From the NCBI RefSeq assembly GCF_009937955.1, contig NZ_AP018439.1:1116001-1180000 (forward strand): DNA of 64,000 nucleotides, in the 5' to 3' direction. Of the stretch, positions 43,801-51,754 are shown piece by piece; position 1 is the first letter of the stretch, and the number at the start of each line of letters is the position of its first letter. Both the position numbers and the translations under genes were made by a program. Below the pieces are notes generated by a model, which saw only the letters and a list, made by a program, of their open reading frames with translations, did not search any database and was not told where the DNA came from. The DNA comes from Undibacterium sp. KW1 (lineage in GTDB: Bacteria; Pseudomonadota; Gammaproteobacteria; Burkholderiales; Burkholderiaceae_D).

Positions 43801-44024
43801 TGACAACGCTGGCGATGGTATTTGGCATGGTGCCACTGGCCTTTGCCCTGTCTGAGGGGTCTGAGCAGCGCGCACCGATGGGACAGGCTGTGATAGGCGG
43901 GATTATCACTTCGTCATTGCTGACTTTGGTGGTTGTTCCGGTGATTTACACCTATCTGGATGATCTGGGTCTATGGATTACGCAAAAATGGCGCGGTAAT
44001 CGTCAAACTGCCCAAGCGCTTTGA
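40824..44024 (+). CDS. RND-family multidrug efflux pump, inner-membrane subunit
   Basis: Proton-driven transporter of 1066 residues, full length for the HAE1/AcrB-like class. Motifs: N-terminal helix [40 protein letters not shown] porter start, [13 protein letters not shown] with the proton-relay Asp residues in helix 4, and a second set of helices from about residue 870 ending in the usual Ala/Leu-rich segment. AAGGTG before the ATG is part of the adaptor stop region. Substrates cannot be told from sequence. Confidence 0.92.
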   Translation: MWFTRISIGNPVLATMMMVAFVVLGLFSYKRLRVDQFPDITFPVVVIQTDYPGAAPETIESDITRKVEETVNTINGISALTSRSYEGTSVVILEFDLTVDPAQAAQDVREKVALIKAGFRKEVKEPRVTRYDPSDKPIFSVSVTNDEKIKKRDFRELTTIGDQLVKKRLENVRGVGSVTLVGGVKREIKIYLKPGEMESLGLGVDQVINALRNENQELPTGAIRALDNEKVVQIQGRIKNPQDFARIIVARRGGQPVMLSQVASVVDGQEEQESLALYNGQRTVALDILKAQGQNTIEVADGLTAALQALEPQLQAQYPGVKVQVIKDGSRQIRVGVENVRRTLIEGAALTVLIVFLFLNSWRSTVITGLTLPVALIGTFLFMDMFGFTINMITLMALSLCVGLLIDDAIVVRENIVRHAGMKVNGKFKDHHTAALEGTAEIGLAVLATTFSIVAVFLPVGFMGGIIGRFFHQFGITVTAAVLISMFVSFTLDPMLSSIWPDPDAHGHTALDANGKPVRKGWYANSIGRVLEQFERGVQWFSRGYQVMLRWSLKHRIKTLLIAALTFFLGLAIPGTGMIGSEFVPQADYSETGVNYYTPVGSSLELTETKVHQVEAVVKEFPEVLDTYSTVNTGSAQGKNYVTTFIRLVPRKDRARTTSQMSVPLRTRLSQIAGITVTHIGALDGVGGDNKNLRFSLQGSDLGELAKLSEQVQGKLRAIPGLVDLDSSLKAQKPTISVQPRRDIAADLGVGVAQIGGALRPLLAGEIATTWRAPDEENYDVTVRLSPNDRNNPEDLSRLMLSSTQTNADGSPKMVPLRQVADIKPSTGANQINRRDLNREVELSANVVGRSAGEVSAEVKKVLDGMQWQPGYRYKMGGATKNMTESFGYALSALALAVIFIYMILASQFASFLQPIAIMSALPMTLIGVFLALMFFRSTLNMFSIIGFIMLMGLVTKNAILLVDFANQARKDGMGRMEALLEAAHVRLRPILMTTLAMVFGMVPLAFALSEGSEQRAPMGQAVIGGIITSSLLTLVVVPVIYTYLDDLGLWITQKWRGNRQTAQAL

Positions 44025-44064
44025 TAAAATGCCGTTTCCATCAATTTTGCAATCGAGTATAGAA

Positions 44065-44715
44065 ATGAATATCGAAAAAGCACGCTTCAACATGATAGAG
44101 CAACAAATCCGCCCCTGGAATGTGTTGAACCAGGAAGTACTGGATATGCTGATTGTGGTCAAACGCGAAGATTATTTCCCGGCGGAACAAAAAAGCCTGG
44201 CATTTTTTGATACTGAATTGCCTTTGCCGGATGGTAGCAAAGCCATGACGCCCAAGCTGGAAGCGCGCATTTTGCAGGAACTGGTGCTCAAGAAGCAGGA
44301 AAACGTCTTGCTGATTGGCGCAGGCACAGGTTATCTGGCCGCATTGCTGGCTTACTCTGCCCGCCATGTGACCGTGCTGGAATCATCCAAGGTCTTGCAT
44401 GCACTGGCGACAGCTAATCTGCAACGCAATCATGTCAGCAATGTTGATGTGGTTCTGGCTGATGCCTTCAGCGACAAGAACACCGGCAGCTATGATGCCA
44501 TCGTTATCGCTGGTGGACTCGAGCAATTGCCTGAACATCTGCAACAGCAATTGAATGTTGGTGGCCGCTTGCTGGCTTTCGTTGGTCAGTTGCCGACGCT
44601 GACAGCGAAATTGCTGACCCGTACTTCAGCGTCTGCAGTGGGCACGCAAAACCTGTTTGAAACTGTGGTGGAGCCTGCAGCAGGTGCCAAGCCGGTTTCG
44701 CATTTCAGCCTTTAA
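44065..44715 (+). CDS. pcm: Protein-L-isoaspartate O-methyltransferase
   Basis: Repairs isoaspartyl residues using S-adenosylmethionine. The 216-residue product has the Rossmann motif I LLIGAGTGYLAALLA near 83-97 followed by VTVLESSKVLHALATANL. The N-terminus MNIEKARFNMIEQQIRPWNVL is the common Burkholderiales form. I take ATG 44065; the frame is open back into the pump gene. The order pcm, rhodanese, tolC is usual in betaproteobacteria. Confidence 0.88.
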   Translation: MNIEKARFNMIEQQIRPWNVLNQEVLDMLIVVKREDYFPAEQKSLAFFDTELPLPDGSKAMTPKLEARILQELVLKKQENVLLIGAGTGYLAALLAYSARHVTVLESSKVLHALATANLQRNHVSNVDVVLADAFSDKNTGSYDAIVIAGGLEQLPEHLQQQLNVGGRLLAFVGQLPTLTAKLLTRTSASAVGTQNLFETVVEPAAGAKPVSHFSL

Positions 44716-44742
44716 TCCTGAAAAGAAAACAGGAGACATGAC

Positions 44743-45066
44743 ATGCAAAACATTACCGCAACGGAGCTGGCGCAATGGTTAAACGATAGTAGTAGAAAAG
44801 CCCCGGTTTTACTCGATGTACGGGAACCTTGGGAGCATGAGACTTGTCATATCCCGGGTGTGCAACTGATGCCCATGCAGACAGTACCAGCCCGTTTTCA
44901 AGAACTGGAACCGGATGATGTGATTGTCTGCATCTGCCATCACGGCGGGCGCAGTATGCAGGTAGCAAATTTTTTAGAGCGTCAGGGTTTTACCCAAACA
45001 ATTAATCTGACTGGTGGTGTGCATGCATGGGCACAACAAGTCGATACGGGTATGCCCACTTATTAA
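44743..45066 (+). CDS. Single-domain rhodanese-like protein
   Basis: Sulfurtransferase-type protein of 107 residues with LLDVREPWEHETCHIPG and the active-site loop CHHGGRS (C65). It may move sulfane sulfur or act as a thiol redox protein. AGGAG at 44731-44735 lies 7 bases before ATG 44743; a nearer ATG at 44738 is out of frame. It sits between pcm and tolC. Confidence 0.9.
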   Translation: MQNITATELAQWLNDSSRKAPVLLDVREPWEHETCHIPGVQLMPMQTVPARFQELEPDDVIVCICHHGGRSMQVANFLERQGFTQTINLTGGVHAWAQQVDTGMPTY

Positions 45067-45089
45067 TTTACTTTTTTTCGGAGCCTTAC

Positions 45090-46415
45090 ATGCGTAATCC
45101 TATTCTTGCCACACTGCTGGCCTCAGCTTTCCTGACCTTGAATGCAAATGCAGGTGATTTGCTGCAAGTCTATAAGGATGCTCTGGCAAATGATGCGCAG
45201 TACGCAAGTGCCCGTGCCAGCCTGACTGCAGGTCAGGAAAAACCTGTGCAAGGCCGCGCAGGTCTGTTGCCCGGTATCGCTCTGAAAGGAAGTGACACCA
45301 AGTCCAGTACCGAGGCCGAAGTCGATGCGGTATCAGGTTCGCGCACTTTGAAAGGCGTGACCAATACCTGGACCCTGGCTTTATCCCAACCTTTGTTCAA
45401 CTGGGGTAACTGGCAGCAATATGAACAAAGCAAATTGTCGCTGCTGGTCAGTGAAGCACAGTTTGCGCAAGCTAAACAAGATCTGATCCTGCGTGTGGCC
45501 CAGGCTTATTTTGATGTGCTGGCAGCGCAGGATACGCTGGAAACCTTGCGCGCTCAAAAGAGTGCCATCTCCGAGCAACTGGCTTCTGCCAAGCGTAATT
45601 TTGAAGTGGGTACGTCAACGATTACTGATACCCATGAAGCGCAGGCACGTTATGACCTGGTGACCGCGCAGGAATTTGCCGGTCAGAGTGATTTGCAAGT
45701 CAAGCGCGCAGCTCTGCAGCAAATTATCGCCAAGGATGCCGGTGAACTGGCAACCCTGAAAGTCGGTGTCAAACTCAGTGAGCCCCAGCCAGCATTGATT
45801 GATGACTGGGTTTCCTCCGCAGAAAAGCAAAATTTTAGCGTCGTCGCTTCACAAGTGGCAGTTGAAATAGCCAAGCGCGAGATACAGAGAAACCGTGCAG
45901 GTCACTACCCTACCGTTGATCTGGTTGCCAGTACTGGACGTACCTCGAATGCGGGTGCTGGCAATCCGAATGGCGCAGGTGTGGTCAAGCCAACGACCAT
46001 AGGTGTACAGTGGAATATTCCTATTTTCTCTGGTTTTTCTGTCGATAGCCGCGTCAAGGAAGCGATTGCGCTGGAAGATAAATCACGCAGTGACTATGAA
46101 AATGCCCGCCGTACTGCAGCGCAGGGTGCACGTCAGGCATTTGTCGGCGTCAGCTCTGGCCTGGCTCAGGTAAAGGCCTATGAAGCGGCTGAAGTCTCCA
46201 GCCAGTCCGCACTGGATTCCAACAAGCTTGGTTATCAGGTTGGTGTGCGTATCAATATCGACGTATTGAATGCACAGCAGCAGTTGTACACCACGCGTCA
46301 GACCCTGGCGAAAGCGCGCTACGACACTATCCTGAATGGCCTGCGCTTGAAATCAGCAGCAGGCACCTTGAAAGAAGATGATCTGGCCGAAGTGAATACC
46401 TTGTTGCAGCACTAA
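45090..46415 (+). CDS. tolC: TolC-family outer-membrane efflux channel
   Basis: Outer-membrane channel subunit of 441 residues. Signal peptide ends at NANA-GD (about residue 22); two TolC repeats follow with the typical DLLQVYKDALANDAQYASARA start, LSQPLFNWG and IPIFSGFSVDSRVKEA. GGAG about 6 bases before ATG 45090 sets the start. It would serve the RND pump upstream and possibly the MacA/FtsX/ABC system downstream. A strong terminator follows. Confidence 0.92.
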   Translation: MRNPILATLLASAFLTLNANAGDLLQVYKDALANDAQYASARASLTAGQEKPVQGRAGLLPGIALKGSDTKSSTEAEVDAVSGSRTLKGVTNTWTLALSQPLFNWGNWQQYEQSKLSLLVSEAQFAQAKQDLILRVAQAYFDVLAAQDTLETLRAQKSAISEQLASAKRNFEVGTSTITDTHEAQARYDLVTAQEFAGQSDLQVKRAALQQIIAKDAGELATLKVGVKLSEPQPALIDDWVSSAEKQNFSVVASQVAVEIAKREIQRNRAGHYPTVDLVASTGRTSNAGAGNPNGAGVVKPTTIGVQWNIPIFSGFSVDSRVKEAIALEDKSRSDYENARRTAAQGARQAFVGVSSGLAQVKAYEAAEVSSQSALDSNKLGYQVGVRINIDVLNAQQQLYTTRQTLAKARYDTILNGLRLKSAAGTLKEDDLAEVNTLLQH

Positions 46416-46439
46416 GTCCAATTATTTCCAGTTTATAAA

Positions 46440-46467
46440 AAGCTCGCTTCAGGCGAGCTTTTTTTAT
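46440..46467 (+). terminator. Rho-independent terminator after tolC
   Basis: Stem AAGCTCGC (46440-46447) / GCGAGCTT (46453-46460), loop of 5, then a run of T. It separates the RND-TolC operon from the MacA-like operon. Confidence 0.9.
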
Positions 46468-46548
46468 TATTGCTTGCTTAAGATCAAGTCTGTTTCCTGA
46501 AATGCTATCAAACTCAGTTTGCATGGTTCTGGCATGAAAGGCTTGAAG

Positions 46549-47808
46549 ATGGAGAAAACTCAGGGATTTCTGAATAAATCCAATGTGATACTTTGGGCGC
46601 TTGGTGTCGCCATATTTTCCCTACTTGCCTATTTTGCCTCGCCTTATGTGGTAGGCAGGAAATCCGTGATATTCCAGGCTAAGCGAGGTGAACTTGTGCA
46701 GACGGTGGTCGCCAGTGGCCGGGTAGAAACGCCTGCCAGGGTCGATATTGGTGCGCAGGTAACCGGCATGGTGGCAGCCGTGCCGGTAAAGGAGGGCCAG
46801 ACAGTCAAGGCAGGTGAGTTGCTGATAGAACTCGATGGCGCCGACGAGAAAGCTGCTCTTGATCTGGCCAACGCCAACCTGCATCAGGCAGAAATCAAAC
46901 TCAAACAAATTCAGGAACTGAGCCAGCCGCTTGCAGAGCAGGCGGTGACGCAGGCTCAAGTTAACCTCGGGAACGTGCAAAAACAATATGACCGCACCAG
47001 AGAGCTGGTGGCACAGGGTTTTGTTGGTCAGGCACAGCTGGATGACGCCAGGCGCAACCTGGACATAGCACGCAGCCAGGTTGATAGTGTAAAGCTGCAG
47101 GCACAGTCCACCCAGCCTGCGGGTAGTGACTATCAACTGGCACTCGCGGCCCTGGACCTGGCCAGGGCAAATCAAAAATCAGCACAGGCAAAATTGCAGC
47201 ATACCCAGATCAGGGCAGTGGCAGATGGCATCTTGATTTCACGCGATGTTGAGCGTGGCGACACCGTTCAGCCCGGAAAGGTATTGATGGTCTTGTCACC
47301 TGTTGGCCTGACACAGTTACTCATACAAATCGATGAGAAAAATTTACGGTATATGCAACTGGGGCAAAGTGCGCTGGCTGTGGCAGACGCTTATCCTGGA
47401 CAGAAATTTCCAGCACAACTCAGTTATATCAATCCTGGGGTCAATGCTCAGCGTGGATCTGTCGATGTGAAACTGAATGTGTCAAATCCACCCGCCTATC
47501 TGAAACAAGACATGACCGTGTCGGTAGAAATAGAAGTCGCCAGACGCAAAGATACCCTGTCACTCAGTGCTGAAGCCATTCATGATGTGGCGACTTCGCC
47601 CTGGGTGATGGTGATCAATAAGGGGAAAGCAGAGCGTCGCGCGATTGGCATCGGTGTACGCGGTGACAAGTCCGTGGAGATTTTATCCGGCTTGAGCGAG
47701 CAGGACATGGTGTTGCCCGCAACTGGCGTTGCCGTTCAGGAAGGTAAGCGAGCCCGGGCAGACTTGCAGCACAGTGGCGCTGGCAATCCGGCCAGAAGCA
47801 GTAACTAG
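46549..47808 (+). CDS. MacA-like periplasmic adaptor of an ABC exporter
   Basis: Membrane fusion protein of 419 residues: N-terminal membrane helix (about 15-33), lipoyl halves (VDIGAQVTGMVAAVPVKEGQTV and IRAVADGILISRDVERGDTV), a long helical hairpin (about 95-190) and barrel domain. The permease and ATPase that follow make it part of a MacAB-type tripartite exporter. AAAGG 7 bases before ATG 46549 supports this start; ATG 46534 is the alternative. Its stop lies at the beginning of a 10-bp tandem repeat. Confidence 0.85.
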   Translation: MEKTQGFLNKSNVILWALGVAIFSLLAYFASPYVVGRKSVIFQAKRGELVQTVVASGRVETPARVDIGAQVTGMVAAVPVKEGQTVKAGELLIELDGADEKAALDLANANLHQAEIKLKQIQELSQPLAEQAVTQAQVNLGNVQKQYDRTRELVAQGFVGQAQLDDARRNLDIARSQVDSVKLQAQSTQPAGSDYQLALAALDLARANQKSAQAKLQHTQIRAVADGILISRDVERGDTVQPGKVLMVLSPVGLTQLLIQIDEKNLRYMQLGQSALAVADAYPGQKFPAQLSYINPGVNAQRGSVDVKLNVSNPPAYLKQDMTVSVEIEVARRKDTLSLSAEAIHDVATSPWVMVINKGKAERRAIGIGVRGDKSVEILSGLSEQDMVLPATGVAVQEGKRARADLQHSGAGNPARSSN

Positions 47809-47840
47809 CCATGACTAGCCATGACCAGCCATGACCAGCT
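47801..47840 (+). repeat. 10-bp tandem repeats across the MacA-permease junction
   Basis: Units of the form CTAGCCATGA / CCAGCCATGA / CCAGCTATGA run from the adaptor stop codon up to the permease start, giving four closely spaced ATGs (47811, 47821, 47831, 47841), of which only the last opens the permease frame. Confidence 0.75.
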
Positions 47841-49069
47841 ATGAATAAGCTCTTGCCATTTGAATGGATAGTTGCGATGCGCTTCTTGCGCGAGGGACGC
47901 ATGCAATCGATATTCATTATCCTGGGCGTTGCCATTGGGGTAGGGGTTATCGTCTTTATGTCAGCGCTGTTGTCCGGGATGCAGGGTAATTTGTTTAAAC
48001 GCGTATTGAGTTCGCAACCTCACATTACCCTCGAGAGACCCAAGCAACAGGCCACTGCCGTATTGAATACCAACGAACAGCAGACCATTGCTGCGACAAT
48101 ACAAAAACCCTCACAACGCATGAATACCATCGATCAATGGCAAAAAGTACGTGATCAGATGCAGGCACGCGGCGACGTTGTGGCCGTGTCTCCAAATGCT
48201 TCTGGCCCTGCTCTGGTCGTGCGTGGCAGTGCTACTCAGGCCATTTCGCTGATAGGCATAGAGCCAGACGCCTATGTCAGGATCGTGCCCTTGCCGGAGA
48301 AAATGATAGCGGGTAGTTTTCGCATGATGAATACCGATATGATCATCGGCATGCAACTGGCAGAGGATATGGGCGTACAGCTTGGAGACAAGCTGCGGGT
48401 GACCAGTGCAGCAGGCGCCAGCCTGAATCTCAATATTGCCGGGATCTTTGACCTGGGTAGCCGTGGTGCAAACCAGCGAACGGTATTTGTCTTGCTGTCG
48501 ACAGCGCAGAATCTGCTGGGCATGAATGGCGGCGTCTCAAGTATAGATTTGACCGTACAAGACCCCTATGCTGCCGAGACGATTGCTCAGTTGATTGCGA
48601 ATGCAACCGGGCTGACTGCCATGAGCTGGATAGCCAGCAATAACCAGTTTTTCCTGGGGATGCGTGCGCAAACCTATTCCAGTCTGTTGATACGTATCTT
48701 TGTCGCACTGTCAGTAGCGGCTGGTATTGCCAGCGTCCTGGTGGTCTCGGTCGTACAGCGCCAAAAAGAAATTGGTATTCTCCGTGCAATGGGGGGAGCC
48801 GCAGCCAGGTGTTAAGAATCTTTCTGATACAAGGTGCCGTGGTCGGTTTGCTTGGTTCACTGGTGGGTTCTACACTTGCGACAGGCTTGCTGGCCGCATG
48901 GCGCATGATCGCGAAAAATCCGGATGGCACTCCTATGTTCCCAATCAGCATGGACTTCAATCTGTTCTTCTGGAGTGCCGTGATTGCCACGCTGACGGGC
49001 CTGCTGGCTGCAGTCACGCCTGCCTTGCGCGCATCCCGACTTGATCCTGTGGTGGCTATCCGTGGCTGA
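47841..49069 (+). pseudogene. FtsX/MacB-type ABC permease, frameshifted at a G6 tract
   Basis: Inner-membrane permease of a MacAB-like exporter: one N-terminal helix (GVAIGVGVIVFMSALLSGM), a periplasmic MacB-PCD-like domain (about 45-265) and three C-terminal helices. The first frame stops at 48815 after RAMGGAAARC; the rest (GTG 48809 to 49069, LRIFLIQGAVVGLLGS onward) is in the -1 frame. Adding one G to the run at 48791-48796 would give RAMGGSRSQVLRIFLIQG, the normal wording of the family, so a one-base loss in the G tract is the simplest cause. It may be a phase-variable OFF state, a true pseudogene or a sequencing error. Confidence 0.85.
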
Positions 49070-49742
49070 ATCCCTGTTGCGTCTTGAGAACCTCAATAAA
49101 TCCTATGGACTTGGCACGCCTGCAGAAACGCAGGTTTTACATGATATACAGATAGATATCAGCAAGGGCGAATTCGTGGCTCTGATCGGGCCATCAGGTT
49201 CAGGCAAGAGCACGCTGCTCAATATTATTGGATTGCTTGACAGACCAAGTAGTGGTTTGCTCTATCTGACCGGCAAAGAAACCAGTACGATGAATGATGC
49301 CGAACTGACTCATCTGCGAGGGGCGGCAATTGGTTTTGTATTTCAGGCGCATTATCTGCTGAGCGCATTTACGGCAACCGAAAACGTCATGATTCCCCTG
49401 ATGATGCAAAAAGGCCATGCTGATGCCGATATGCGCCAGCGGGCAGAGGCATTACTTGCTCAAGTGGGTCTGGAGCAATGGAAAAACAATATGGTTGGCA
49501 ATATGTCGGGTGGGCAGCAACAAAGGGTGGCCATTGCCCGTGCCCTTGCCTTGAATCCTCCGCTAATACTTGCTGACGAACCAACGGGTAACCTGGACAC
49601 CAAATCGACTGACGCGATATTTGAATTGATGCGCAAGTTGAACGTGGAAAATGGCACTACTTTCCTGATGGTGACGCACAATATGGATTTGGCCCAGCGT
49701 TGCGACCGCATTATTGAATTGGTGGATGGCCGCGTTGTCTGA
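49062..49742 (+). CDS. ABC transporter ATPase (LolD/MacB type)
   Basis: The 226-residue ATPase powers the adjacent permease. Walker [10 protein letters not shown] near 43-51, Q-loop FVFQAHYLL, signature [16 protein letters not shown] near 140, Walker [13 protein letters not shown] and H-loop VTHN are intact. The likely start is GTG 49062, overlapping the permease stop by 8 bases, which suggests translational coupling to the downstream part of the frameshifted gene. Confidence 0.88.
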   Translation: MAESLLRLENLNKSYGLGTPAETQVLHDIQIDISKGEFVALIGPSGSGKSTLLNIIGLLDRPSSGLLYLTGKETSTMNDAELTHLRGAAIGFVFQAHYLLSAFTATENVMIPLMMQKGHADADMRQRAEALLAQVGLEQWKNNMVGNMSGGQQQRVAIARALALNPPLILADEPTGNLDTKSTDAIFELMRKLNVENGTTFLMVTHNMDLAQRCDRIIELVDGRVV

Positions 49743-49810
49743 ATTGTTTAATATAGACAGAGTTCAATGGCAAGTCCGTCGGGCAGGTTAATCAAATCCA
49801 TATTCGCAAT

Positions 49811-50692
49811 TCACTCAGTACCTGCGCCGATTTTTCTATAGCTGGCGGCCTGGTCTCCCAACCACTGTTCAGCCAGATGCAGATTCTCGCGTTCCCAGGG
49901 ACGGAAGCCAGGCTTGAAATAAGCCAGGTAATGCGGCAGCGAAAACCATAGCAAGCCACGCGGGCGCAGGCAATATTTGATGGCCTGCCACCAGGTCTTC
50001 GGCTTAAATAACTGGCCATCCTTGTACAGGCAATGCATGGTTTGTAGTAGCGTATCAACGCTGAACAGCATGGTCACATACAGGAACCAGGCAATCCGAC
50101 CGAAGTAACCACCACCTATTGCATGATAGGCGTCAAAGGCCACGGATTTGTGTTCGGTCTCTTCTACCGAATGCCAGGCCCATAGAGTTTTCAGCGGCTC
50201 TTCTGCGTCACCTATCCAGCAAGCTTCGCTCAAGGTACCGTCAGCGAAAATGGCAGTGAAATGTTCGTAGGCCATGGTGATGGCGAGGTTACTCCTGACA
50301 CTGAGCATGGCTGCCGTGCGTATGCGCCAGGCCACATAGCCTTCCAGGAGATAGCTCAGGCCCTGGGCATCCAGTTGCTGATTATATTGCTTGTGAATAT
50401 GACGGTGACTGGCTTCCTGGCCGATAAAACCCCTGATGTCTTCTTTTAATTGTTCATCCTTGAGCAGGGGCAGAGCAGCCCTGATGCTGTCGATGAAATA
50501 TTGTTCACCAAGCGGGAAACTGTAGGACTGGGCATTGAACAGATGAGTGCGGAAGGCATCACCTCCCAGCCAGTGACGTGAAAAGCCTTGGGATAAATCA
50601 ATGTTCAATTGACGTACTTGCAGAGGCTTTCGTGGACTATTTGGGCTGTTTTCTTGCTGGCTCATCTTTATCGTGTTTCTCATGTTGATCAT
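49811..50692 (-). CDS. Predicted metal-dependent hydrolase (PF10118-like)
   Basis: The 293-residue protein is helical and carries paired Glu/His motifs (QEASHRHIHKQYN, AYEHFTA, SVEETEHKSVAFD), the pattern of a di-metal site as in the predicted metal-dependent hydrolase family YP/PF10118. FSRHWLGGDAFRTHLFNAQSYSFPLGEQ near the N-terminus is a family hallmark. Reaction unknown. Start is uncertain among ATG 50692, 50683 and 50665. An AraC gene follows upstream on the same strand, a pairing also common for this family. Confidence 0.78.
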   Translation of the reverse strand: MINMRNTIKMSQQENSPNSPRKPLQVRQLNIDLSQGFSRHWLGGDAFRTHLFNAQSYSFPLGEQYFIDSIRAALPLLKDEQLKEDIRGFIGQEASHRHIHKQYNQQLDAQGLSYLLEGYVAWRIRTAAMLSVRSNLAITMAYEHFTAIFADGTLSEACWIGDAEEPLKTLWAWHSVEETEHKSVAFDAYHAIGGGYFGRIAWFLYVTMLFSVDTLLQTMHCLYKDGQLFKPKTWWQAIKYCLRPRGLLWFSLPHYLAYFKPGFRPWERENLHLAEQWLGDQAASYRKIGAGTE

Positions 50693-50758
50693 GAAAAAAA
50701 GTGTAAATAATTAGCCTTTTAGGTCATTGTATCAATGCGTCAAATTTGTACCGACCCG

Positions 50759-51616
50759 TCAATCAATCAATAAAAAGAGTTTATTGAAATCTTCATCCGG
50801 CATCAGATAAATCCAGTATGCCGGATCGCGGGCGCTGATTTTTTGCCTGAGCTGCGCAGGTGGAATGCCTGCCAGCTCCACATATTCCCTGTGCATGTGA
50901 GCCTGATCGTAGTAACCGGTATCCTGGGCAATCTGGGTCAGGTCTCCCCAGCCGACATCTGGCTTGATGATGTGGGGCAGGGAAAAACCAAACCTGACTA
51001 TGCGCCTGACATCACGCAGGGTGACACCAAAATTCTCGCGTACCCGGCGCTCCAGCTGTCTTTGCCCTATGCCAAAATATTCGGATAACTCCAACAGCGG
51101 GAAAAATATCTTCTTGTGTGCCGCCAGAAATGCCGCGCCTATGCTGCTCCTGGGTTTGTGATCAAGTACATCGAGCAAAAGCTGCTGAAATAAACCCACG
51201 ATGGCTTTGCCATCTTCTACTTTGTCCAGCCCTTGCAGGAAGTTTTGAGTGCGCTCGGGACAAACCAGATCCTGAAAAGGCAGGGCACTGCCGACAATGC
51301 TGGCAACATTGATGCCCATGGCTTGTTGCAGCATGCCAGGACGGAAACATACCGACAAGCTCAGGGTTCCAGGAGCGTAGCGCACATGTGCAGGTTCCAT
51401 GAAGGGGCCACGCAAGAAAAAGCGCTCAGCGACGAATTCGCTTTGATCTGCCCCGATGACGGTTGCGCCACCACGGGCGAACAGCATGATGGACGGACAC
51501 AAGGTCGCAGGCAAAAATACTTCGCAGGCATCCAGTTCCACCATCATGATATGCATGATTAATGGAGACAGCTTGGGGTGTGAGGGGAAAACCTGGTATT
51601 TAATAGGAGTATGCAA
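50759..51616 (-). CDS. AraC-family transcriptional regulator
   Basis: The 285-residue protein has a C-terminal double helix-turn-helix (LSEYFGIGQRQLERRVRENFGVT to YYDQAHMHREYVELAGIPPAQLR). The N-terminal half (about 1-160) is an effector domain like that of AraC regulators with a DUF6597-type start. The frame begins at TTG 51616; the first Met is 20 residues later, so the start is uncertain. It could regulate the hydrolase gene downstream and/or the TonB receptor upstream. Confidence 0.83.
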   Translation of the reverse strand: MHTPIKYQVFPSHPKLSPLIMHIMMVELDACEVFLPATLCPSIMLFARGGATVIGADQSEFVAERFFLRGPFMEPAHVRYAPGTLSLSVCFRPGMLQQAMGINVASIVGSALPFQDLVCPERTQNFLQGLDKVEDGKAIVGLFQQLLLDVLDHKPRSSIGAAFLAAHKKIFFPLLELSEYFGIGQRQLERRVRENFGVTLRDVRRIVRFGFSLPHIIKPDVGWGDLTQIAQDTGYYDQAHMHREYVELAGIPPAQLRQKISARDPAYWIYLMPDEDFNKLFLLID

Positions 51617-51754
51617 GGTGGTTTGGATAGTCGTCTGGTACTGGGGCAGGCGCTATTTTACCCAAAGCCTGCACGTCTCTGCTATTTCATGCAGATGAAG
51701 AGCAGAGAACCCCATCATCTGCTGATGCTGCATGCTGGGTGTGGAGCCTGGCAA

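Noticed and set aside
48800..48815. Programmed -1 frameshift as the explanation for the split permease
   Set aside because: No slippery heptamer or following structure at the frame change, and the family-typical sequence is restored by adding one G in the G6 run upstream, which fits an indel better.
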